Shown here: in pieces, positions 34,920 through 43,610 of the stretch
Numbering within the stretch: position 1 is the first letter of the stretch
Layout: each line of letters opens with the position of its first letter
Origin: Mycolicibacterium agri
GTDB taxonomy: Bacteria; Actinomycetota; Actinomycetes; Mycobacteriales; Mycobacteriaceae
Reading direction: 5' to 3'
Assembly: GCF_002553505.1 (NCBI RefSeq)
Contig: NZ_PDCP01000023.1
Coordinates: 28,255-92,254, forward strand
DNA: 64,000 nucleotides
Program-made: the position numbers and the translations under genes
Notes under the pieces: model-generated
What the model was told of the DNA's origin: nothing
The model's input: the letters and a program-made list of their open reading frames with translations, nothing else
The model's database searches: none

Positions 34920-37376
34920 TTAGGGCCGTATCTTGGCGCTCTTCGGATCATAGATCGGCCGCAGCGAGACCGACATCGGATACAGCTCGCCGCCGACGTT
35001 GACCTGGTAATCGCCGGTTTTCACCCAGTCGGCGTCGATGACGCAGTTGTCGGTGTCGCGCACGTAGGCCAGCCCGACGCACGCGCCCGTCGTCTCACCC
35101 CACGCCGCCGAGGTCACCTGCCCGGCGACCGCGCCGTCGCGCAACACCAGTTCGCCGCCCCACAGCATGGCCTCGGGCGAGTCGACGCGGAAGCCGACCA
35201 GCTTGCGGCGCGGCCCCTCGGCCTTGGCCTTCTCGACGGCCGCGCGGCCCAGGAAGGCGATGTCGGTCTTCAGTTTGCAGGCGAACAGCAGCCCGGCCTC
35301 GACGGGGTTCTCGCTGGGCGTCAGTTCGCGGCCGAACGCCCGATAACCCTTCTCCAGCCGTAACGACTCGATCGTGTAGTAGCCGCCGCGGCCGACGCCG
35401 AATTCCTGGCCCGCCGACATCAAATCCTCGTAGACGCCGACGGCGAACTCGGTGGGTACGTAGAGTTCCCAACCCAATTCTCCGACGTAGGTGATGCGGG
35501 TGGCGCGCACGGTCGCATACCCCAGCGAGATCTGTCGGCTGGTGCCGAACGGGAACGCGTCGTCGGAGAGGTCGGCGTCGGTCAACGTCGACAGAAGATC
35601 ACGCGAGTGCGGCCCCATCACGCCGAACACCGCGTACGCCGAAGTCACGTCGACCAGCCACGCATGCGCGCCCGCGGGCAGGTTTCTGCGGATGTGGTCC
35701 TTGTCGCGTTCGGTGGTGGCCGCGCTGCTGACGATGAGGAATTCCTCTGCGCCGATGCGGGTCACGGTGACGTCGGACTCGTAGGTGCCGCGCTCGTTGA
35801 GCATTCCGGTGTAGACGGCCTTGTCGATGTCGACCCCGACGTCGGCGGTGCACAGCCACTGCAGCGCTGCTTCGGCGTCGGGCCCCACCATCAGGTATTT
35901 GGAGAACGACGTCTGGTCGAACACGGTGACCGCGGTGCGGGTGTTGATCTGTTCGGCCGCCGACCAGGCCAGCCAGTTCGGCTTGCCCCAGGTGTATTCG
36001 ATGGCAGGTTCGACACCCGCGGGGGCGAAGAAGTTGGCCCGCTCCCAGCCCATCCTCGAACCGAAGTTCGCGTTGGCCGCCTCAAGCAGATGATGCACCG
36101 GTGAGCGCCGAAACGGCCGCGCGGTCTTCATCTCCCGGTTGGGCCATGGCACTTCGTAATGCAGGCCGAGCACTTCGGCGACGCGGTCGTGCAGCCAGCG
36201 GTTGTTGCCGTTGAACGGTGCGAACCGGCGGATGTCGACGCCGGTGAGGTCGCTGGTCGGTGCGCCGTTGACGATCCATTCGGCCAGCGCACGGCCGGCT
36301 CCGCCCGCGGTGGCGATCCCGACGGAGTTGAACCCCGCGCCGACGAAGAAGTTGCCGAGTTCGGGCGCCTCGCCGAGGAGGAACTGGTTGTCGGGGGTGA
36401 AGCTCTCCGGCCCGTTGTAGAACTTCTTGATGCCGGTCACCTCGAGCGCAGGAATGCGCAGCAGCGCGCTGTTCATCAGGACCTCGAAGTGGTCCCAATC
36501 CTCTTCCAGCAGTTGGAATTCGAACGGGTAGGGGATGTCGTCGGGCGACACCCAAGGCTTGGCTTCGGGTTCGAACCCGCCAATGACAAGGCCGCCCACT
36601 TCTTCCTTGAAGTAGGTGTAGCCGTCGGGGTCGCGCAGGATCGGCAGGTCCGGATGCACGCCGTCGATGTGTTCGGTGACCACGTAGAAGTGCTCGGCAG
36701 AATGTAACGGCACGTTGACACCGGCCATCGCGCCGACCTGCTTGGCCCACTGGCCGGCGCAGTTGACGACGATTTCGGCCTCGACGTCGCCCTTGTCGGT
36801 CTTCACGCCGCTGACCCGCCCGTCGCGGGTGAGAATGCCGGTGACCCTTGTCCTTTCCACGACACGAGTGCCGCGCATGCGGGCTCCTTTGGCCAACGCG
36901 GAGGTCAGGTCGGTCGGGTTGGCTTTCCCGTCGGCGGGCAGCCAGATGGCGCCGACGAGGTCGTCGACCCGCATCACCGGATAGTGTTCGAGCGCCTGCT
37001 CGGGGGTGAGCAGTTCGCATTCCATGTTGAACGCGGCCGCATTGGCGGCGGTGCGGCGCAGCTGGATCATCCGGTCTTCGGTGCGCGCGACGGTCACTCC
37101 CCCGCACTGCTTGTAGCCCGCCGACAGCCCGGTTTCGCTTTCCAGTTCGGCGTAGAGCTGCGTCGAGTACTGCACGAGCCGCGTCGCGCTCTCCGAGGCG
37201 CGCAGTTGGCCGACCAGGCCCGCGGCGTGCCACGTTGTGCCGCTGGACAATTGGCCCTGCTCGAGAAGCAGCACATCGGTGAGACCCAGCTTGGTCAGGT
37301 GGTAGGCGACGCTGGTGCCGATCACGCCGCCGCCGATGACGACGACGTGGGAGCGGTCGGGCAGTTCGGCGGCCAT
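34920..37376 (-). CDS. Dimethylglycine/sarcosine dehydrogenase-like flavoprotein with GcvT domain
   Basis: An 818-residue protein. The N-terminal DAO fold has VVVIGGGVIGTSVAYHL (11-27) and GTTWHAAGL, where His50 corresponds to the covalently flavinylated His of dimethylglycine dehydrogenase. The C-terminal half is the GcvT/aminomethyltransferase module (FGVMGPHSRDLLS, LGWELYVPTEFA, YRAFGRELTPSENP) that binds tetrahydrofolate and captures the released methyl group as methylene-THF. It should demethylate dimethylglycine, sarcosine or a related N-methyl amine to glycine. Its ATG overlaps the kinase stop by one base (TGATG), and sdaA follows. Confidence 0.9.
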   Translation of the reverse strand: MAAELPDRSHVVVIGGGVIGTSVAYHLTKLGLTDVLLLEQGQLSSGTTWHAAGLVGQLRASESATRLVQYSTQLYAELESETGLSAGYKQCGGVTVARTEDRMIQLRRTAANAAAFNMECELLTPEQALEHYPVMRVDDLVGAIWLPADGKANPTDLTSALAKGARMRGTRVVERTRVTGILTRDGRVSGVKTDKGDVEAEIVVNCAGQWAKQVGAMAGVNVPLHSAEHFYVVTEHIDGVHPDLPILRDPDGYTYFKEEVGGLVIGGFEPEAKPWVSPDDIPYPFEFQLLEEDWDHFEVLMNSALLRIPALEVTGIKKFYNGPESFTPDNQFLLGEAPELGNFFVGAGFNSVGIATAGGAGRALAEWIVNGAPTSDLTGVDIRRFAPFNGNNRWLHDRVAEVLGLHYEVPWPNREMKTARPFRRSPVHHLLEAANANFGSRMGWERANFFAPAGVEPAIEYTWGKPNWLAWSAAEQINTRTAVTVFDQTSFSKYLMVGPDAEAALQWLCTADVGVDIDKAVYTGMLNERGTYESDVTVTRIGAEEFLIVSSAATTERDKDHIRRNLPAGAHAWLVDVTSAYAVFGVMGPHSRDLLSTLTDADLSDDAFPFGTSRQISLGYATVRATRITYVGELGWELYVPTEFAVGVYEDLMSAGQEFGVGRGGYYTIESLRLEKGYRAFGRELTPSENPVEAGLLFACKLKTDIAFLGRAAVEKAKAEGPRRKLVGFRVDSPEAMLWGGELVLRDGAVAGQVTSAAWGETTGACVGLAYVRDTDNCVIDADWVKTGDYQVNVGGELYPMSVSLRPIYDPKSAKIRP

Positions 37377-38299
37377 CAGTCGGCGGCCTGCACGTCGGCG
37401 AGCAGTCGGGCCAGGTTGGGCCCGTCGAACTCGGCTTTCGCGGCTTCATAGCGTTCCATTGCCCACTCCCAGAAGTCGTATTCGATTGCGCTGGACCCGT
37501 TCTGGATACAGCCCCATAGCGTCCACCCGTACTTGGCGACGATGCCCTGCAGGTGAGCGCGTGCGGTCTTGTGGCGCAGCGGCCGCCCGTAGTAGGCCGT
37601 GACGAGTTCCTCGAGTTGCTCGATGGACAGCCCACATTCGCTCCACACGTTGCCCAACTCGAAGCAGGGGTCGTTGTTGCCGGAATACTCGTAGTCGATC
37701 AGCCAGATCTTGTCGCCGTCGGAGATGAAGTTGCCCGCGAGCAGGTCGTTGTTGCACGGCACGGTGGTGGAGTCGGTCGCGGTGAGCACGTGTGCGATTT
37801 CGTCGAACCGGTCGGCGTAGTCGAGATAGTCGTCGGGGATGCGAAACCCTTTCTCCAGCACTGTCTTCAGATAGCTGGGCTGGCGTTCGAACATGTCGAA
37901 TCGGCCCGTGAATCGCGGGCCGGCGTGCAGTTGACGGATCGCCGCGGCGGCCTTGTGCAGCACGCCGGGCCGCTGGAAGTCGTCATTGCACAGCGTATGG
38001 CCGTCGATGTAGCCCAGCAGCAGGATCCCGAGGTCGGGGCGGTAGTCGATCACCCGCGCCCCGACGCCGGCCTGTTCGGCGGCGATGGTGTTGCGGTATT
38101 CGCGGTCGCGGTCGATGCCGAGGAAATTGCTGCCCATGTCGCAGCAGCGGGCGACGTACACGCCGTCCGGAGTACTGATCTTGACGTTGCGGTTGGTCAG
38201 GCCGCCAGAGAGTTCCTGCAGTTGCCGCTGCCGCCCGGCCAGTACGGGGATCTGTTCGAGCAGCTCGTTGAGCACGGCGTCGGTAAGCGGCGGCGACAC
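37376..38299 (-). CDS. Choline/ethanolamine kinase-like phosphotransferase
   Basis: A 307-residue APH/choline-kinase-fold protein. The catalytic loop is VPCNNDLLAGNFI and the metal Asp is in WLIDYEYSGNNDPCFELGN, both close to choline kinases and LicA; the Gly-rich start is LSGGLTNRNVKI. It probably phosphorylates an amino alcohol, but in a dehydrogenase/serine-dehydratase operon the true substrate is open. GTG 38299 lies 6 nt after TAGAGT, so the message may be leaderless from its own promoter. It is coupled to the next gene by a TGATG overlap. Confidence 0.87.
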   Translation of the reverse strand: MSPPLTDAVLNELLEQIPVLAGRQRQLQELSGGLTNRNVKISTPDGVYVARCCDMGSNFLGIDRDREYRNTIAAEQAGVGARVIDYRPDLGILLLGYIDGHTLCNDDFQRPGVLHKAAAAIRQLHAGPRFTGRFDMFERQPSYLKTVLEKGFRIPDDYLDYADRFDEIAHVLTATDSTTVPCNNDLLAGNFISDGDKIWLIDYEYSGNNDPCFELGNVWSECGLSIEQLEELVTAYYGRPLRHKTARAHLQGIVAKYGWTLWGCIQNGSSAIEYDFWEWAMERYEAAKAEFDGPNLARLLADVQAAD

Positions 38300-38305
38300 G
38301 CGTTC

Positions 38306-38311
38306 ACTCTA
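38306..38311 (-). promoter_or_regulatory. -10 hexamer of the choline-kinase-like gene
   Basis: On the minus strand TAGAGT is followed by 6 nt and GTG 38299, placing transcription start at the G of the start codon. Confidence 0.45.
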
Positions 38312-38324
38312 AGCCGCCGCACCC

Positions 38325-39158
38325 TTAAAGGTCTAGACTTTCAGCTTTCGGCCGTCTACCGGCAGGTTTCTCGTCAGGCGGCGCCACTTCGACCTTCGAC
38401 TTGATGCGGATCCGCGCTCGATCCGAACGGTGGTAGTCGCGCGAGAACTCGACGGCGAGGCCCGACTCGGTGAACGACGTCCGCGTGATCAGCAACAGTG
38501 CGCTGCCCGGCTTCACGCCCAACACCTCGGCCTGCTGTTCGTTGGCTTCGGTCGCCTCGATGCGCTCGTCGGCGGAGAACGGCGCGGCACCGTGTTCGCG
38601 CATGAGCGCATACAGCGAGCCGCTCAGGTCGGCGGCCAGCAGCCCGGGGAAGACAGCCGCGGGTAAATGGGCCTCCTCCAACAGGATTGGCTCGCCGTTG
38701 GCCGATCGTGCCCGCAGGATCTCGTGCACGCGGGCACCGCGGGGCAGGCCAAGGTTCTTGCGCACCTCGGCGGCCGCGACGCGCGTCGTCGCACTCAACA
38801 CGTGTGCACCGGCTTCGAGGTGGATGCGCCGCATCTGCTCGGTGAAACCCGGCAGGCTTGCGTGGTCGAACTCAATGCGCGGCGCGGCCACGAAATTTCC
38901 ACCGAAGCGGCCGCGTCGCCGCTCGATCAGGCCTTTCGCCTCGATCGACCCCAACGCCTGACGCAACGTCATCCGGCTGACGCCAAGGGCGGTGGCGATC
39001 TCCACCTCGGCGGGCAGCTTGTCGCCCGGCCGCAGGGTTTTCGACGCGATCAGCCGCTCCAGCCATTGGCCGATCCGCAGGTGCGCGGGCAGATCGGTGG
39101 AGCCGACGATATCCGGCGGGACCGCCAGCGCTGGATCGTCCATCGTCAGCGCGCGCAC
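38325..39158 (-). CDS. GntR-family regulator, HutC/UTRA type
   Basis: A 277-residue regulator. The winged helix is PGDKLPAEVEIATALGVSRM followed by TLRQALGSIEAKGLIERRRG, and the UTRA ligand domain runs from about residue 95 to 250 (GLPRGARVHEILRARSANGEP, with the late SGLAVEFSRDYHRSDR). It heads the kinase-dehydrogenase-serine dehydratase operon and is the obvious regulator, probably sensing a choline- or glycine-related metabolite (inference). GTG 39158 lies 7 nt after TATTCT; ATG 39143 is an alternative start. Confidence 0.88.
   Translation of the reverse strand: MRALTMDDPALAVPPDIVGSTDLPAHLRIGQWLERLIASKTLRPGDKLPAEVEIATALGVSRMTLRQALGSIEAKGLIERRRGRFGGNFVAAPRIEFDHASLPGFTEQMRRIHLEAGAHVLSATTRVAAAEVRKNLGLPRGARVHEILRARSANGEPILLEEAHLPAAVFPGLLAADLSGSLYALMREHGAAPFSADERIEATEANEQQAEVLGVKPGSALLLITRTSFTESGLAVEFSRDYHRSDRARIRIKSKVEVAPPDEKPAGRRPKAESLDL
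38331..38338. promoter_or_regulatory. HutC-type operator-like palindrome upstream of the kinase gene
   Basis: GTCTAGAC is a perfect 8-bp palindrome that fits GT-N-TA-N-AC. It sits inside the last codons of the GntR gene, 32-39 nt upstream of the kinase start, over the expected -35. The identical octamer heads units 1 and 2 of the array at 33421. Confidence 0.4.
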
Positions 39159-39165
39159 ACCCCAA

Positions 39166-39171
39166 AGAATA
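39166..39171 (-). promoter_or_regulatory. -10 hexamer of the HutC-type GntR gene
   Basis: On the minus strand TATTCT is followed by 7 nt and GTG 39158. Confidence 0.4.
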
Positions 39172-39203
39172 GCCACGCCCGCAGCGCCGACGGCGCCGAC
39201 AGC

Positions 39204-39554
39204 TCAGTCGTCGGGCGCCAGGACGCAGAACTCGTTGCCTTCGGGGTCGGCCAACACGACCCAGCTCTGCTCGCCCTGGCCGATGTCGACGTGCTTGGCG
39301 CCCATGGCGATCAACCGGTCGACTTCGACCTGCTGATCGTCGGGCCGGAAGTCCAAGTGGATGCGGTTCTTCACGACTTTCTCGTCGGGCACCGCGATGA
39401 AGATCCAGTCGGGGCCGGCCCCCGGCGGCGGGTGCAGCCGCACGTCGCCGTCGTCGTCGACGCCGTGCGGCCAGCCCAGCACCTCGGCCCACCATGTGCC
39501 GAGTGCGGTGGCGTCGCGGGCATCGATACAGATCTCGTCGAACTTCAGGCCCAA
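39204..39554 (-). CDS. VOC (glyoxalase-like) family protein
   Basis: A 116-residue protein with two beta-alpha-beta-beta-beta modules. DEICIDARDATALGTWWAEVLGW opens the first (kept here in parts: DEICIDARDATALG, WWAEVLGW), KNRIHLDFRPDD the second, and DPEGNEFCVL is the metal-site end motif. Members are dioxygenases, isomerases or binding proteins; no substrate can be named. It overlaps the 3' end of fadD36 by 10 nt and is read after it on the same strand. Confidence 0.88.
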   Translation of the reverse strand: MGLKFDEICIDARDATALGTWWAEVLGWPHGVDDDGDVRLHPPPGAGPDWIFIAVPDEKVVKNRIHLDFRPDDQQVEVDRLIAMGAKHVDIGQGEQSWVVLADPEGNEFCVLAPDD

Positions 39555-40951
39555 TTCGCCAACTCCTTCTTCAGCACTTTTCCCATCGCATTACGGGGAA
39601 GGCTGTCGACGATCCGCACTTCCCGCGGCCGCTTGTGCACTGAAAGCTGTTCTGCCACATAGTTGATCAGCTCGCCGGGATCTGCATTGCCGACGACGAA
39701 CGCCACAATGCGCTGGCCGAGGTCATTGTCGGGCTGCCCGATAACGGCGACCTCGTCGACCCCAGGATGGCCAAGCAGCGCCGCCTCCACTTCGCCTGCA
39801 CCGACCCGGAAGCCACCGGTCTTGATGAGGTCCACCGACTCGCGACCGACGATGCGGTGCATGCCGTCACCGTCGATCACCGCCACATCGCCGCTGCGGT
39901 ACCACCCTTCGGCGTCGAAGACCTCGGCGGTGGCATCGGGCCGATTGAGATAGCCGTCGAACATGGTCGGGCTCTTGATCTGCAGTCGCCCAATGGTTTC
40001 GCCGTCGTGCGGTACCGGCGCACCGTGCTCGTCCACCAACCGCGTCTGCACGCCGCGCAGCGGCAGGCCCACCCAGCCCGGCCTGCGTTCACCGTCGGCG
40101 CGCGTGCTGATCGTGATGAGGGTTTCACTGGCCCCGTACCGCTCGATGGGTGGGTGGCCGGTGAGTTCGGCGAGCCGCTCGAACACCGGCACCGGCAGCG
40201 GCGCGCTGCCGGACACCAGAAGACGCGCCGACGACAACGCGCGCGCCGCGGCCTCGTCGTCGGCGATCCGCGACCACACCGTCGGCACACCGAAGTACAG
40301 CGAGCCACCCGCCTCGGCGTATGCCGCGGGTTTCGGTTTTCCGGTGTGTATGAAGCGGTTTCCGATCCGCAGGGAGCCGAGCAGTCCGAGCACCAGCCCG
40401 TGGATGTGAAACAGCGGAAGCCCGTGCACCAGGGTGTCCTCGGGCGTCCACTGCCAGGCTTCGGCCAACGCGTCGATGTCGGCGGCGATGGCGCGCCTGC
40501 TGACCAGCACTCCTTTCGGCGGCCCCGTGGTGCCGGAGGTGTACATCACCATGGCGATGGCCTCAGGCGCCGGCTCGGGGTAGCGATGCCACGACCGCGC
40601 GTGCAGCCGCACCGGGATATGCGGTAGGCCTTCGGGATGCTCCGGCTGCTCGCCCAGCCAGGCCTGCGCGCCCGAATCGGTGAGGATGTGCCTGCGTTCT
40701 GCGGCGCCGACGTCGGCGGGCACCGGCACAAAGGGCACGCCTGCGATCAGGCAGCCGGTCACCGCGAGCACCGTGGTGGCGGTCGGTTTCGCCAGCACCG
40801 CGATCCGGTGCGCGCCGCCGACGCGCTCGGCCACCGACGTGGCCGCGCCGACGAGGTCGCTGCGGCTGAGCGTGACACCGTCGATGCGCACCGCGTCGGC
40901 CAGGTCAGCCCCGGCGGCGACGGCGGCGGGGTTCAACGAGGCCAGCAACAC
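39545..40951 (-). CDS. fadD36: Acyl-CoA synthetase FadD36
   Basis: A 468-residue adenylate-forming enzyme matching Rv1193. MVMYTSGTTGPPKGVLVSR is the AMP motif, with LFHIHGLVLGLLGS, ERYGASET, YRSGDVAVID and RNAMGKVLKKEL (the catalytic Lys near the C-terminus). The family resembles malonyl-CoA synthetases. The GTG at 40951 lies 7 nt after TAGCCT. It diverges from the Nudix gene and continues into the VOC gene. Confidence 0.92.
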   Translation of the reverse strand: MLLASLNPAAVAAGADLADAVRIDGVTLSRSDLVGAATSVAERVGGAHRIAVLAKPTATTVLAVTGCLIAGVPFVPVPADVGAAERRHILTDSGAQAWLGEQPEHPEGLPHIPVRLHARSWHRYPEPAPEAIAMVMYTSGTTGPPKGVLVSRRAIAADIDALAEAWQWTPEDTLVHGLPLFHIHGLVLGLLGSLRIGNRFIHTGKPKPAAYAEAGGSLYFGVPTVWSRIADDEAAARALSSARLLVSGSAPLPVPVFERLAELTGHPPIERYGASETLITISTRADGERRPGWVGLPLRGVQTRLVDEHGAPVPHDGETIGRLQIKSPTMFDGYLNRPDATAEVFDAEGWYRSGDVAVIDGDGMHRIVGRESVDLIKTGGFRVGAGEVEAALLGHPGVDEVAVIGQPDNDLGQRIVAFVVGNADPGELINYVAEQLSVHKRPREVRIVDSLPRNAMGKVLKKELANWA

Positions 40952-40958
40952 GCCAGCG

Positions 40959-41016
40959 AGGCTACCTGGCAGCCGCCGCGTTGCTCGCGAGACCGCCCAG
41001 ACCGCCTCGGCATACT
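40959..41016. promoter_or_regulatory. Divergent leaderless promoters of fadD36 and the Nudix gene
   Basis: Minus strand: TAGCCT (40964-40959), then 7 nt to GTG 40951. Plus strand: CATACT (41011-41016), then 6 nt to GTG 41023. Neither gene shows a ribosome-binding site. Confidence 0.42.
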
Positions 41017-41022
41017 TGGCGG

Positions 41023-41559
41023 GTGGCTGAGATCCGGCGCATCGCGTCGCGCGAGGTGTATCGCAACGACTGGATGACGGTACGTGAGGACCAGATCCGT
41101 CGGCCGGACGGTTCGGACGGCATCTACGGCGTCATCGACAAGCCGGACTATGCGCTGATCATCGCCTGCGACGGTGAGCGGGTGCGGCTCGTCGAACAGT
41201 TCCGCTATCCGCTTGGCCTGCGACGCTGGGAGTTTCCGCAGGGCACCGCGCCAGGACGGGCGGATCTGGACGCCACCGAGCTCGCCCACCGCGAGCTGCG
41301 GGAGGAAACTGGATTGCGAGCCGACAAGATGGTGCCGATCGGGCTGCTCGATGTCGCCGCCGGAATGAGCAGCCAGCGCGGCCGGGTATTCGTCGCGACC
41401 GGCATCACCGAGGGCGAGCACGACCGCGAGGACACCGAACAGGACATGCACAGCCAGTGGTTCAGCCGCGCCGAGGTCGAACAGATGATGCGCGACGGCG
41501 TCATCACCGATGCCCAGTCGTTGGCAGCCTGGGCGCTGTTCCTGTTGAGTGAGCGTTGA
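41023..41559 (+). CDS. Nudix hydrolase (ADP-ribose pyrophosphatase-like)
   Basis: A 178-residue protein. The Nudix helix is AHRELREETGL, preceded by WEFPQGTAPGRAD; the canonical Gly-x5-Glu spacing before REL is not kept, so the box is slightly divergent although the three catalytic Glu of RELREE are present. The build (long N-terminal sheet VYRNDWMTVREDQI, then VRLVEQFRYPLG) is that of ADP-ribose/nucleotide-sugar hydrolases. It starts at GTG 41023 from a likely leaderless promoter. Confidence 0.88.
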   Translation: MAEIRRIASREVYRNDWMTVREDQIRRPDGSDGIYGVIDKPDYALIIACDGERVRLVEQFRYPLGLRRWEFPQGTAPGRADLDATELAHRELREETGLRADKMVPIGLLDVAAGMSSQRGRVFVATGITEGEHDREDTEQDMHSQWFSRAEVEQMMRDGVITDAQSLAAWALFLLSER

Positions 41560-41652
41560 CGGACTGGTACCACTCGTCCGGCGCTTTCTGGACCTTTTCG
41601 CGGCCCCAGAGGGCTGGGCAGTATCGGACGCAAGAGTCCTGGGGGGATCACT

Positions 41653-43353
41653 ATGTCTTCTGCGCGGTCTTCTGCGCGCGAGCACACCAATGACACCGAT
41701 GCAACGGCACCGCAGGCCGCCGATCTCGTCGTGCTCGGCGGCACGGTTCTGACCCTTGACGGGGCCAGCAGCCGCGCGGAAGCGTTGGCGGCGCGCGACG
41801 GCCGCATCACCGCCATCGGTGACGACCGGTCGATCGCGGGCCTCATCGGGGACGCCACGACCGTGGTCCATCTCGACGGGCGCGCCGTCATCCCCGGCTT
41901 CGTCGAATCGCACAACCACCCGACCTTCTTCGGCATGGCGCTGGCCGCGCCGGTCGACGCCGGCAGCCCGCCCAACGAGCACATCGGCGAAATCGTGGAG
42001 CGGGTGCGGCAGGCGGTGCGCGACCGCGGACCCGGCGAATGGATTCGCGGCTACCGCTACGACGACACCCTGCTCAGCGAGAACCGCCACCCCACCCGTC
42101 ATGACCTCGACCCGGTGTCACCGGACAACCCGGTGATCCTCACCCATGTCACCGGCCACTTCTGCGTGGTGAATTCCGTTGCGCTGCAAGCGATCGGCAT
42201 CACCGCACAGACTCCAGACCCGCCGGGCGGCGCGATCGCGCGCGACGAGCGGGGCGAGCCGAGCGGCCTGCTGATCGAGACGGCGGCGTTTCTGGCCAAT
42301 TCCGCGATGCCGTCCCAGGGACCCGAGCAACTGGCCGAGGCCCTGCTGCTGGCCGACGAGGAATACCTCGCCCACGGCGTCACCTCGGTGCATGACACCG
42401 GCATCGGGCTGATCGCCGGCCAGGGCGAACTGGACGCCTACCGGCTCGCGGCGGGCAGGATGCGCACCCGCGTCCACGGCTACCTGTTCCACACGCTGCT
42501 GCCCGGCCTGGACGACGGCGCGCCCGAGCCGCCCGACCGCAGCGCCTCGACCGACCGCTTCCAGATGACCGGCGTGAAGATCGTTGCGGACGGCTCGATT
42601 CAAGGCCGCACCGGCTGTCTGGCCGAGGGATACACCTGCGACCGCCGCGAGCACGGCATGATGCTGCTCGAGCCCGACGACCTGGCTCGCCGCATCGCGG
42701 CGCTGGATGCGGCGGGCTGGCAGGTGGCGGTGCACGGCAACGGCGACGCCGCGATCGAGGCGATCATCGATGGCTACGCGAAGCTCGGCGCACCGCAGGG
42801 CACCGGCAGGCGACACCGAATCGAGCACTGCCAGACCGTCCGCGAAGATCAGCTGGACCGCATGGTCGAACACGACATCCTGGCCTCGTTCTTCATCAAG
42901 CACGTCTACTACTGGGGCGACCGGCACCGCGACGTCTTTCTCGGCCCCAAGCGTGCGCGGCGGATCAGCCCGCTGGCGTCGGCGCGATCGCGCGGAATCC
43001 ACTTCGGGCTGCACTCCGACACCCCCGTGACACCGGTGCCGCCGCTGGAGGGAATCTGGTGTGCGGTTGCGCGACGCACCAGTGGCGATAACGTGTTGGG
43101 CCCGGAACAGGCCATCGACGTAGAGGCCGCCCTGCGTGGGTACACCATCGACGCCGCTTACCTGGCCGGCGAGGAGCACATCAAGGGCAGTCTCGAAGTC
43201 GGCAAGGTCGCCGACTTGGCCGTTCTGTCCGAGGACCCGACCGCGGTCGACACGAACCGGATCAGATCGCTGTGCGTCGACGGCACCGTCGTGGGCGGCA
43301 CCCTGGTCCGTCGCCGCGACGGCCTTTCAGTGACGACGGGAGGTGCGCGATGA
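41653..43353 (+). CDS. YtcJ-like metal-dependent amidohydrolase
   Basis: A 566-residue enzyme of the Amidohydro_3 (YtcJ) family. The metal motif is VIPGFVESHNHPT (family form GFxDxHxH), a second His is in QVAVHGNGDAA, then HRIEHCQTV and GLHSDTPVTPVPP near the C-terminus. It hydrolyses an N-acyl or cyclic amide/formyl compound outside or inside the cell (no signal peptide seen). GGGGGGA precedes the ATG. It starts a three-gene operon with a DUF3311 protein and an SSS symporter, each joined by ATGA overlaps, so the hydrolase and the transporter probably share a substrate. Confidence 0.88.
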   Translation: MSSARSSAREHTNDTDATAPQAADLVVLGGTVLTLDGASSRAEALAARDGRITAIGDDRSIAGLIGDATTVVHLDGRAVIPGFVESHNHPTFFGMALAAPVDAGSPPNEHIGEIVERVRQAVRDRGPGEWIRGYRYDDTLLSENRHPTRHDLDPVSPDNPVILTHVTGHFCVVNSVALQAIGITAQTPDPPGGAIARDERGEPSGLLIETAAFLANSAMPSQGPEQLAEALLLADEEYLAHGVTSVHDTGIGLIAGQGELDAYRLAAGRMRTRVHGYLFHTLLPGLDDGAPEPPDRSASTDRFQMTGVKIVADGSIQGRTGCLAEGYTCDRREHGMMLLEPDDLARRIAALDAAGWQVAVHGNGDAAIEAIIDGYAKLGAPQGTGRRHRIEHCQTVREDQLDRMVEHDILASFFIKHVYYWGDRHRDVFLGPKRARRISPLASARSRGIHFGLHSDTPVTPVPPLEGIWCAVARRTSGDNVLGPEQAIDVEAALRGYTIDAAYLAGEEHIKGSLEVGKVADLAVLSEDPTAVDTNRIRSLCVDGTVVGGTLVRRRDGLSVTTGGAR

Positions 43354-43610
43354 TTCGCAGCTGGCCCAGCCTGCTCATCGGGCTAGGCATACCTGCGACG
43401 GCGATTCTTCTCGGCACCATCCTGGTGTCCGACACAAACATCTTCGTCTTCGGAATTCCGTTGCTGTTCTTCTGGATGTTCTGCTGCTTTCCGCTGACCA
43501 CGCTGTGCCTGTGGATCAGTTGGCGGTTCTTCGACCGCAAGCACTATCCGCAGGACGCCAGCCCGCTCCGCATCTCACGTGAGACGACGGCGAAGGAGGA
43601 CGCGCGATGA
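43350..43610 (+). CDS. DUF3311 small membrane subunit
   Basis: An 86-residue protein with two helices (LLIGLGIPATAILLGTILV and VFGIPLLFFWMFCCFPLTT) and WISWRFFDR after the second, the DUF3311 pattern. These small proteins are encoded directly before Na+/solute symporters and are thought to be accessory subunits. It overlaps its neighbours on both sides by 4 nt. Confidence 0.85.
   Translation: MIRSWPSLLIGLGIPATAILLGTILVSDTNIFVFGIPLLFFWMFCCFPLTTLCLWISWRFFDRKHYPQDASPLRISRETTAKEDAR

Noticed and set aside
36082..37635. 517-codon minus-strand frame inside the dehydrogenase/kinase region
   Set aside because: Out-of-frame shadow of the flavoprotein gene on the same strand, with no family motif.
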